Of a stretch of 17,144 nt of DNA, positions 1 through 6,507 are shown piece after piece. Within the stretch, counting starts at the first letter, position 1; every line of letters begins with the position of its first letter. Source of the stretch: Chloroflexota bacterium (lineage in GTDB: Bacteria > Chloroflexota > Anaerolineae > UBA1429); NCBI GenBank assembly GCA_012513595.1, contig JAAZBY010000109.1, positions 1-17,144 of the forward strand, written 5' to 3'. The translations under genes and the position numbers were made by a program. The notes below the pieces were generated by a model. The model was not told the origin of the DNA. It saw only the letters and a program-made list of their open reading frames with translations, and did not search any database.

Positions 1-1021
1 CGCGCAGGTCCTCGACGCGGCGGAAGGCGAACGCGCGATGGCCGCCCAGGTCAGGGTTGGCGGCCACCTCGGCCGGGTCGATCTCCGGAGGGCTCTTGTA
101 GCCGGCGCCGTGGGCACCGAGAACGTCAAAGTAGCCGTTGCTGCTGCCGCCCATGGCGTCGTACATCGCCTGCAGGTACCAGTCGTCGGGGCGCGCCTCG
201 GGGCCCCAAGAACCAGTGGGTGAGAGGCCGGCCGAGATCACCATGGCGTTGGGGTCGGCGGCCTTGATGGCCTGGTAGGCCCTGCGCAGCATCTTGACAT
301 AGTCACCCGGGTTCGGCTCCTGGCCGCCCCACTCGCGGGCCAGGTTGGGCTCGTTCCAGACCTGATAGGCCCGCACGCGCCCGGCGTAGCGGCTGGCCAT
401 GGCCCCCAAAAAGTCGGCCAGGTCCTGCACGTTGGCAGGGGGGCCGTTCAGGGGGAAGGCGCCGCTCGTCCAGCCGGGCTGGTGGTCCACCCGCACGAGC
501 AGGTCGATGTTCTCGGCGTTGGCCATTTCCACGATGCGGTCGGTACGCGACCAGTCAAAGACACCCTTGCCAGCCCCCTCGATGTCGCGCCAGCCAAAGC
601 CCACCTTGACCCAGGTGAAACCGGCGTCGCGGATGGCCTGCAGGTCGCGGCTGGCCACTTCGGGCCGCCACCACATGAAGGCCTGCATGCCGTATTCGGG
701 CGAGGCCATGTGCATCGACTTGGCCGGGCGGGCCGTCGGCGCAGCCGTGGGTTCGGCGGACGGTTCAGCGGTCGGGTCGGCGGGGGCTGCCAGCGTTGGC
801 GCCTCGGCAGTGGCCTGCGGGGCGGCGTCGGTTGGCGTGCTGCCGGAGGCTGCCGAGATCGGCGTAAAGGTCGGGCGGGGGGTGGCGGCGGCTGGCGTGG
901 GGAGTTCGGTGGTCGGCGGAACCTCAGGACTACCGGCAGCCGGCCCGCAAGAACTCGCGACGATGACGAGCGCCAGGCAGAGCAGCGCTCGAACAAGGCG
1001 CGCAGAGCGACGCTTCGGCAT
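1..1021 (-). CDS. Secreted lipoprotein glycoside hydrolase, clan GH-A (GH39/GH5-like), 3' end missing
   Basis: Partial: 340 residues are visible and the C-terminus lies beyond the left edge. The N-terminus is basic (MPKRRSAR), followed by a hydrophobic run and a lipobox-like ASSC, with the lipidated Cys predicted at residue 25. Residues 30-102 are a Thr/Pro/Ala-rich linker. From about 108 a TIM-barrel hydrolase begins. WNEPN at 222-226 holds the classic clan GH-A acid/base Glu (E224); the nucleophile Glu would lie outside the window. It probably cleaves a polysaccharide at the cell surface, but the substrate cannot be told. The barrel is clearly paralogous to the C-terminal barrel of the next gene (RYxGRVRAYxxWNE, AIKAxDPxA, LxPTG). 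I chose the ATG at 1021 because an AGGAGG lies 11 nt upstream and the ATG at 1029 hits an immediate stop. A possible -10, TACTAT, lies at 1051-1046 on the minus strand with no good -35. Confidence 0.85.
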   Translation of the reverse strand, partial: MPKRRSARLVRALLCLALVIVASSCGPAAGSPEVPPTTELPTPAAATPRPTFTPISAASGSTPTDAAPQATAEAPTLAAPADPTAEPSAEPTAAPTARPAKSMHMASPEYGMQAFMWWRPEVASRDLQAIRDAGFTWVKVGFGWRDIEGAGKGVFDWSRTDRIVEMANAENIDLLVRVDHQPGWTSGAFPLNGPPANVQDLADFLGAMASRYAGRVRAYQVWNEPNLAREWGGQEPNPGDYVKMLRRAYQAIKAADPNAMVISAGLSPTGSWGPEARPDDWYLQAMYDAMGGSSNGYFDVLGAHGAGYKSPPEIDPAEVAANPDLGGHRAFAFRRVEDLR

Positions 1022-1162
1022 GGTCACATGTGCCTCCTCATCTCGATAGTAGCGTGTGCGACGCGCGATCCCCGCTGGAGACCGAGCGGCGTGTGGTACA
1101 GGCCGGGGCGTGGGCGGCGGAGGCGCGGCCCGCTGCCTCTGCCCGGAAGGTCAGACTAGACG

Positions 1163-1193
1163 GCCGACGCGGAGCCCAGCGCCCCGCGTCGGC
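1163..1193 (-). terminator. Hairpin after the large hydrolase gene
   Basis: Perfect 10-bp inverted repeat: GCCGACGCGG at 1163-1172 and CCGCGTCGGC at 1184-1193, with an 11-nt loop. It begins 19 nt past the stop codon of the 997-residue hydrolase gene. Read on the minus strand, it is followed by the only mildly T-rich stretch TCTAGTCTGACCTT, so it may be a weak intrinsic or factor-assisted terminator. It separates the two hydrolase genes. Confidence 0.5.
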
Positions 1194-1211
1194 GTCCTGC
1201 ACGCAGCGATA

Positions 1212-4205
1212 CTACTTGCCCATGTCTCGCAAGGCGTCATAGGCCGGCCTCGGCGACCAGTCCGGACGGACGATGCCAAAGGCGGCCTTCTCGTCCGCGG
1301 CGCCCGACACCGGGCCAAAGTTTAGGTTCCACAGGAACATGGGCCCCACCCAGCCCCAGGAACGCCCCATCTGGTAGGCGCGCACCAGGAACTGGGCCTG
1401 CTCGCCCTCGGTGTTCTGGGCCGCGTACTCGTAACCCCCGGCCGGGGCCACGCCCAGGTTCTCCACGCTGGCCCAGCCGAATTCGGTGGCCCAAATGCGC
1501 TTGCCCGCGTCACCGTACTTGACCATGATGTTCCGGTAGCCCTCCATGGTCCCACGGAAGAACCAGGACGGGTGCCCCTTGCAGTTGGCCTCGTTCGGGT
1601 CGTTGTAGCTACGCCAGTCGGCGTCGGGCGGGTTGTTGTACCCACTGGGGTGGGCGCCCACCGCGTCACAGTAGTTGCGCAGGCCGGCCTGGTACATCTG
1701 CTCGAGGTAGGCACGGTCGTCGATGGCAATGTCGCCGTCGTTGACGCCGGTCGGCGTGAGCGCGCCGCTCACCACGACAGCCCCTGGGTCCACGGCCTTG
1801 ATGTTCGAGTAGGCCACAGCCAAGAGCTGGACGTAGCGCGCCGCGTTGATCTTGCCGCCGCGCCCGCCCCACTCGTAGTAGAGGTTCTGCTCGTTCCAGA
1901 TCTCGTAGGCCCGCACGCGCCCCTTGTAGCGCGCTGCCATCTCGCGCATGAACGTGCCGTAGGTGTTCGGGTCGGCGGGGGGGCCCTGGTCGGTGTCTTC
2001 AGCAGGCCTGGCCCAGGCTGGCGCCTTGACCACACTGAACAGCACGTTGATGCCGCGGGCGTTGGCGCCCTCGACGATGCGATCCAGCGCGCCCCAGTCG
2101 TACACGCCCGGGGCCGGGTTGTAGCGGAACCACTCCACCTGCTGCTTCACCCAGTTGAAGCCCATGCCCTGGATGTGCCCAAAGATGCGATCGTGGTTGC
2201 CGTCGGTGATCATATCGGGCTGCACCCCGTACCCAAACCCGGCCGCCGAACCGGATGACGGCGGCGCCGGCGGGAGCGCAGCAGCGGTGGGCGTGGGCGT
2301 GGCCAGCGCCAGCGCGGTGGCCGTGGCGGCGACGTCCGGAGTGTCCGTCGGCAGGGGCGTCTCCGTCGGCGGGGGGGTGGGCGTCGCGCTCGGCGTTGGC
2401 GTGGCCAGGGGCGTCGGCGTCATGCTTGGGACGCTGAAGGAGGCCTGCGCCGGCCGGCCGAGGCTCGTCTGCCCGCCGTCGGCGGAGAGGGCCGCGCTGA
2501 TGACATAGTCGCCCGGGTTGGCGGGGATGGACCAGCTGGCCGCGGGCGCGTTGGCCGGGGCCACCTGCCGCTGGACACTGCTACCTGCCGCGTCAGACAG
2601 GGACCACACCAGGGCGAACTGCGGATCGGGGACGGCTGCCTGGTCGAAGGCGTCGACCGCCTCGGCGACCGCAGCGTCGGCGCCCTCGGGCGTCCACCCC
2701 TCGATGGCCACGTTCCCCAGGCCATACTGGGACACATACTGCAGTTTGTGCGCCACGCTGGCGCCGTTCTCCAGCCAGACGACGTGCTGAGCGCCCGAGG
2801 CGTCGCGGTAGGCGAACCAGGAGAGGTGCGCGTCAGCCTGGTACTGGATCGGCGAGCCGACCAGGTCGGGCAGGCTCGCCGTGAGGGGCTCGCCGGGCAA
2901 GAGCAGGCGCCCGGCGTCGTCCAGGGAGATCCTGCTGGCCAGGAGGCCCAGCGCGTTCTGGTAGGGCATGGTGGTCACGCCGGAGGGGCTTACATCGCGT
3001 GCCTCGACGGAGACGGCCAGCTCCAGCTTGCGCCGGTCGACGGCTCGCGTGGCGGCCGTCAGGAGGTTGTCCATCTCGCCGCCCGCCGCGTAGGCGGCCG
3101 GGTCTTCAGGGGCGCTCAGACGGACGATATCGACGGCGTCCTGCGCCGCCGCCCAGTCGATGGCTGCGGCGTTGCCGTCCAGAGGCAGCGCCAGGAGCAG
3201 GCCCTCCGCGTGCAGGGCGGCGCCCAGCTCACGGACGAACGCGGTGGCGTCGTTCCGCTGGGCGGGGGCGACGCCCTGGTAAGCCACCTCAACGCCGGCA
3301 TAGTTGTTCGCCTTCAGCGCCGCGACGATGGCGGATACGTGCGCCGCGCGGTCGGCGGGGTTCATCAGCATGTTCGCCAGCAGGTCTGTGCGCACCACGC
3401 CATCGGAGAGGTTCGTCAGGCGCAGGATGGCGCTGGCCCCCTCGGCCTGGGCGCCGTCGGGGATATCGCCCCCGAGGGAGCCGGTATAGTCGCCGGGCAG
3501 CTCGGCCGCGCCCATGTACACGCGTGAGGCGCCCAGCGGCAGGACGGCCGCGGGATTGTCCACCGCGACCTCGGCCCTGGCCCCCGCGCGCTGCACGATG
3601 GCAACCACCTGGGGGATTCCGGTCGTCCTGGCCACCAACGAGGTGCCCTCGGCCGAAGGCGCGCTCGGGAGCCAGTGCCAGGCATCGGCGTCCCAGGCGT
3701 ATGCGTCGGCGGACTGCGGGTCCTCGATGCCGGCCGCCAGGGGCAGGGTCAGCTCGGCGGAGGTGGGCTTTGCTCCGCGCACTGCCAGGCGGTACAGGGC
3801 GCCGCGGGGCGTTGTGCCGGCGGGGAGGGCCTGGATGGCCCGCACCTCAGCGCTGCCCGACTTGAGCCCCATGAGGTTCCCGGAAGCGATGGCGGCGGCG
3901 AGTTCGTCAGCGGGGATGATGCGCCCCTCAGACTCGACGGCCGTCATTTCAATGCGCGTGGTGCGGCCGACGGCGCCCTGCGGCACCGTCAGGCTTGCCC
4001 CCTCAGGCCCGGCGACCACGCCGCCGTCATCAGCGGTGATGGGCGTCATGCCGCGGCCGAGGAGCCGCTCACCGAGCGAGGCCGGGGGCAACCAGAGGGC
4101 AACGAGCACCAGGACCGGCACGAGCACGAAATCGACAGCTCGCTCCAACCACTTGGCCCGCAGGACAGGGGATCGGCTGGGGGTTTCACTCTCAGGGATA
4201 GGCAT
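1212..4205 (-). CDS. Membrane-anchored multidomain glycoside hydrolase: ZU5-like, inactive GH18-like barrel, Thr/Pro linker, clan GH-A barrel
   Basis: 997 residues. Residues 25-40 form a single hydrophobic segment after basic residues (K18, R22), fitting a signal anchor with the body outside the cell. Residues 58-92 resemble ZU5 (GGVV..GASLTVPQGAV). Residues 214-520 resemble GH18 of the YaaH/SleL type: the YAGVEVAYQG stretch at 302-311 sits where DGxDxDxE is expected, and VVWLEN..SVAHKLQYVSQYGLG at 476-496 matches the family's C-terminal signature. The catalytic Glu is Q310 and the preceding Asp is A308, so this barrel is probably non-catalytic. Residues 526-592 look like a beta-sandwich, and 595-650 are a Thr/Pro linker. 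Residues 655-997 are a clan GH-A barrel with acid/base E772 (in WNEQN) and nucleophile E908 (in WATEFGW), so this half is probably active on an unknown glycan. AGGAG lies 11 nt before the ATG. The promoter is at 4444-4472. Confidence 0.88.
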   Translation of the reverse strand: MPIPESETPSRSPVLRAKWLERAVDFVLVPVLVLVALWLPPASLGERLLGRGMTPITADDGGVVAGPEGASLTVPQGAVGRTTRIEMTAVESEGRIIPADELAAAIASGNLMGLKSGSAEVRAIQALPAGTTPRGALYRLAVRGAKPTSAELTLPLAAGIEDPQSADAYAWDADAWHWLPSAPSAEGTSLVARTTGIPQVVAIVQRAGARAEVAVDNPAAVLPLGASRVYMGAAELPGDYTGSLGGDIPDGAQAEGASAILRLTNLSDGVVRTDLLANMLMNPADRAAHVSAIVAALKANNYAGVEVAYQGVAPAQRNDATAFVRELGAALHAEGLLLALPLDGNAAAIDWAAAQDAVDIVRLSAPEDPAAYAAGGEMDNLLTAATRAVDRRKLELAVSVEARDVSPSGVTTMPYQNALGLLASRISLDDAGRLLLPGEPLTASLPDLVGSPIQYQADAHLSWFAYRDASGAQHVVWLENGASVAHKLQYVSQYGLGNVAIEGWTPEGADAAVAEAVDAFDQAAVPDPQFALVWSLSDAAGSSVQRQVAPANAPAASWSIPANPGDYVISAALSADGGQTSLGRPAQASFSVPSMTPTPLATPTPSATPTPPPTETPLPTDTPDVAATATALALATPTPTAAALPPAPPSSGSAAGFGYGVQPDMITDGNHDRIFGHIQGMGFNWVKQQVEWFRYNPAPGVYDWGALDRIVEGANARGINVLFSVVKAPAWARPAEDTDQGPPADPNTYGTFMREMAARYKGRVRAYEIWNEQNLYYEWGGRGGKINAARYVQLLAVAYSNIKAVDPGAVVVSGALTPTGVNDGDIAIDDRAYLEQMYQAGLRNYCDAVGAHPSGYNNPPDADWRSYNDPNEANCKGHPSWFFRGTMEGYRNIMVKYGDAGKRIWATEFGWASVENLGVAPAGGYEYAAQNTEGEQAQFLVRAYQMGRSWGWVGPMFLWNLNFGPVSGAADEKAAFGIVRPDWSPRPAYDALRDMGK

Positions 4206-4443
4206 GTGTCACCCGACTCCTTTCGGTGTGGACCGGTGGTGGTTCGACGTCAGATATGCCATGGGTACTGGGGTCTTGCGGAAAGGAATCCGGATCACCA
4301 AGCCCCCACTCGCAAGTGACCTGATTCGTGGCGACGCGAGATGAGCGGACAGTGACCGGTGCGCGAGACCGACTGCCGGGCTGCCCAGCAGCCCCAAAGA
4401 CGCCTGGGCCAGGAGCCCGTCGTCCTGGCAGCGCACGGGCCGG

Positions 4444-4472
4444 ATTCTAGCACGGCGAGGTGCATTTTACAA
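4444..4472 (-). promoter_or_regulatory. Sigma70-type promoter of the hydrolase gene
   Basis: On the minus strand TTGTAA (4472-4467), a 17-bp spacer and TAGAAT (4449-4444) preceded by TGC, giving an extended -10. Transcription would start near 4437, leaving a leader of about 232 nt before the ATG at 4205. Confidence 0.6.
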
Positions 4473-4556
4473 GTATACCGACGGTTGGGCGGGGCGGAAG
4501 GGCGCGGCGCGTGCCCGCGTAACTTCACGCAATCTTTACGGTTTTGGTATGCCCGG

Positions 4557-4565
4557 ATGCTACTA
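4557..4565 (+). promoter_or_regulatory. Extended -10 promoter of the receiver-kinase operon
   Basis: TGC followed by TACTAT (4560-4565) forms an extended -10. The -35 is weak: ACGGTT at the ideal 17-bp spacing, or TTTACG at 20 bp. The predicted start near 4572 gives a leader of about 55 nt before the ATG at 4627. Confidence 0.45.
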
Positions 4566-4626
4566 TGGGGTAGGGTGGGGCCTGGTCACCAAGCGGCACG
4601 AGGGGCACGGGCGAGGGGAGCTGGCC

Positions 4627-4983
4627 ATGGGCGGTGCTTCCAGGGTTCTGCTGGTCGGCGACGAGCCGGGCTTTGCGGATGCAGAGTTTGCGCGCCTGCT
4701 GCGCGAGGGTTTCCAGGTCGACGTGGCCCACGGCGGGCCGCAGGCTGCCGCTCTGTGCGCCGACGGCAGGTATGACGTTGCCCTCGTAGATTCTCGCAAG
4801 CCCGACGCAGACGGCCTTGAGACGTTGCGGCTGCTGCGCCGCGCGGCTCCCGCCATCCGCACGATCCTGATCGCCGGGCACGAGCGTGCCGACATGGTAC
4901 ACCTGGCCATACGGGAGGGCGTCGAGGCCGTCTTCCATCGCCCGGCAGACGCAGCGAGCTTCCTACCGCTGTTTCTGACCTAG
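4627..4983 (+). CDS. Stand-alone receiver domain with degenerate active site
   Basis: 118 residues, one receiver (CheY-like) domain with no output domain. The phospho-acceptor Asp is present as D55 in YDVALVDSRKPDADG. Other key positions differ: the usual DD acidic pair reads GDE at 11-13, so one Asp is missing; the conserved Thr/Ser is A83 in ILIAGHE; the conserved Lys is R105 in FHRPAD. Phosphorylation kinetics or switching are therefore probably unusual, and it may be a phosphate sink or a partner-binding pseudo-receiver. The ORF is open upstream to 4549, but GAGGGGAG just before the ATG at 4627 and the start of the family fold right after it fix this start. It is first in an operon with a histidine kinase, its likely partner, and a Ser/Thr kinase. 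Confidence 0.85.
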   Translation: MGGASRVLLVGDEPGFADAEFARLLREGFQVDVAHGGPQAAALCADGRYDVALVDSRKPDADGLETLRLLRRAAPAIRTILIAGHERADMVHLAIREGVEAVFHRPADAASFLPLFLT

Positions 4984-5070
4984 CGGGCAGGCCACCCCGC
5001 TGGCCAAACATGCCGGTCAGTCGACCGGGTGCGGGGAATGCTCTCTGGGCCCACTGCGGTTGGGCGGAAC

Positions 5071-5079
5071 GGGGGGGGG
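5071..5079 (+). repeat. G9 homopolymer just before the histidine kinase start
   Basis: Nine consecutive G, ending 2 nt before the ATG at 5082. It takes the place of a normal Shine-Dalgarno sequence, so its length could affect ribosome binding. If translation instead began at the in-frame ATG at 5010, slippage here would shift the frame. Confidence 0.6.
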
Positions 5080-5081
5080 CT

Positions 5082-6458
5082 ATGCAAGGCATTGATGTGG
5101 GGCTGCGCGCTCTGGTGGAAGGGCTCCGGATCGCCTCGCGTGATGGGCACGCTCCGGACCCTCAGCTCATCGAGCGTGCCGAGGAGCTGTACTCCGCGCT
5201 CGAGGCGTCGCAGGACCAACGACAGGACCTTGACTCGCTGTACGAGGTCTCGCAGGAGCTGTCTGCCTCGTCGAACCTGTCCGAGCTCTTGGCCTTCATC
5301 ATTCAGAAGGCCACCATGCTGGTGGGTGCTGAGCGCGGCTTCGTGGTGTTGGTGCGCCCCAACGGGGAGTTCTATATCGCCGCTGCGCGGCACTATGCAC
5401 CCAGAGAGCTACGGGCCGAGGAGCATGCCTTCAGCACCAGCCTGGTAACGCGCGTCATCCGGGACGAACAGCCCGTGCTGACGACCAACGTCCAGGAAGA
5501 CGCGCGCTTTGAGCTCACCCAGAGCATCATCACGCAGCAGATTAGATCCGTGCTGGCCGTGCCCCTGGTGGGCCGCGGTGAGACCGTCGGCACCATCTAT
5601 GTGGACACGCGCATGAGCGAGCGCCTCTTTACTGAGGCGGACCTCAAACTCCTTCAGGCTATGGCCAGCCAGGCTGCCATGGCCATCCGCAACGCGCGCC
5701 TGTACCAGGACGCGCAGGCCTCCAACGAGCGCCTCTCGGCCGCCCTGCAGGAGCTGCGGCAGACCCAGGAGCAGCTCGTCCAGGCGGAGCGCCTTGCGGC
5801 TGTTGGGCGCCTGGCCGCCAGCGTGGCGCACGAGCTGCGTAACCCGCTGATGGTGATGCGCAGCGCGCTGTTCTTTCTCGACCGGCTCGTGGCGACGGGC
5901 AGCCCCGCTCCGGCCGAAGTGGTGCGTCGCCAGGTCGGGAAGCTGGACGCGGAGATCGACCGACAGGGCAAGATTATCAACGACCTGCTCTTTTTCTCAC
6001 GCAATCGGCCGCGCACGCTGGCCGATGTGGCCATCAACGCCCTGTTGCAGGAAACCATCATGCGCATCCCGCGCGCCGAGTCGATCACCGTACAGGTTGA
6101 CCTAGATCCTACTCTCGATACCATACGGGCCGATGCTGACCAGGTGCAGCAGGTATTTGTGAACCTGATCTCCAACGCCGTGCAGGCCATGCGCGAGGGA
6201 GGCGTATTGCGCGTCTCTTCGCGGCGCGATGGCTTTTTCGCCACCATGCAGGTCTCTGACACGGGCGTGGGCATCGCCCCCGAAAACCTCCGTAGGCTGT
6301 TTGAGCCGTTCTTTACCACGAAGGAGAACGGCATCGGCCTGGGGTTGGCGGTGACCAGGAGCATCGTAGAAGGCCACCGTGGCAAGATCAGCGTCGAGTC
6401 TCAAGAGGGTCGCGGGACGACCTTCACCGTGTCGCTGCCCCTGGAGCTCGTCGGCTAG
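5082..6458 (+). CDS. Soluble GAF-domain sensor histidine kinase
   Basis: 458 residues, no membrane segment, so a cytoplasmic sensor. Residues 30-60 are helical. A GAF domain spans about 65-205 (VGAERGFVVLV, SVLAVPLVGRGETVGTIYVD). A coiled helix at 208-240 leads to HisKA with H250 in the H-box VAHELRNPL. The ATPase domain has N-box N365 (LISNAVQAM), G1 DTGVGI (393-398), F-box FEPFFTTK and G2 GIGLGL (417-422). All catalytic motifs are intact. The HELRNPL / FFTTK.NGIGLGL layout is of the NtrB/ZraS type. The likely substrate is the receiver gene 98 bp upstream, and the GAF ligand is unknown. The start could also be the in-frame ATG at 5010, which adds 24 residues; I prefer 5082 because the GAF fold needs nothing more and G-rich sequence precedes it. 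Confidence 0.93.
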   Translation: MQGIDVGLRALVEGLRIASRDGHAPDPQLIERAEELYSALEASQDQRQDLDSLYEVSQELSASSNLSELLAFIIQKATMLVGAERGFVVLVRPNGEFYIAAARHYAPRELRAEEHAFSTSLVTRVIRDEQPVLTTNVQEDARFELTQSIITQQIRSVLAVPLVGRGETVGTIYVDTRMSERLFTEADLKLLQAMASQAAMAIRNARLYQDAQASNERLSAALQELRQTQEQLVQAERLAAVGRLAASVAHELRNPLMVMRSALFFLDRLVATGSPAPAEVVRRQVGKLDAEIDRQGKIINDLLFFSRNRPRTLADVAINALLQETIMRIPRAESITVQVDLDPTLDTIRADADQVQQVFVNLISNAVQAMREGGVLRVSSRRDGFFATMQVSDTGVGIAPENLRRLFEPFFTTKENGIGLGLAVTRSIVEGHRGKISVESQEGRGTTFTVSLPLELVG

Positions 6459-6507
6459 ATCGCTGTTGCCCGCCTAACAGGGCTTGGTAAGGACAACCCG
6501 CTTCGCC

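Larger units (their letters stand above)
4206..4626. other. Divergent intergenic region, 421 bp
   Basis: No convincing gene. It holds the minus-strand promoter of the hydrolase (4444-4472), its roughly 230-nt leader (about 4206-4437), and the extended -10 promoter of the plus-strand signalling operon (4557-4565). The leader contains a perfect 7-bp hairpin with a 3-nt loop (GGGCTGC at 4378-4384, GCAGCCC at 4388-4394). It has no T-tract after it, so it does not look like a terminator. I recognise no known riboswitch class. A second TATACT on the minus strand at 4477-4472 overlaps the hydrolase -35. Confidence 0.6.

Noticed and set aside
399..1159. Overlapping plus-strand open frames opposite the first hydrolase
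   Set aside because: Low-complexity shadows of the linker and barrel codons; no ribosome binding site or recognisable domain.
2256..2420. Tandem DNA repeat
   Set aside because: It is the low-complexity Thr/Pro linker of the hydrolase; the repetition is at the protein level and not a regular DNA repeat unit.
2748..3527. Plus-strand open frame of 259 codons opposite the second hydrolase
   Set aside because: Antisense to conserved GH18-like sequence, with no domain of its own and a composition typical of a shadow frame.
6484..6507. TTG start for the Ser/Thr kinase
   Set aside because: It adds eight residues before a normal kinase N-terminus (MESIIGRTIAHYEIL) and TTG is a rarer start; the ATG at 6508 explains the protein.
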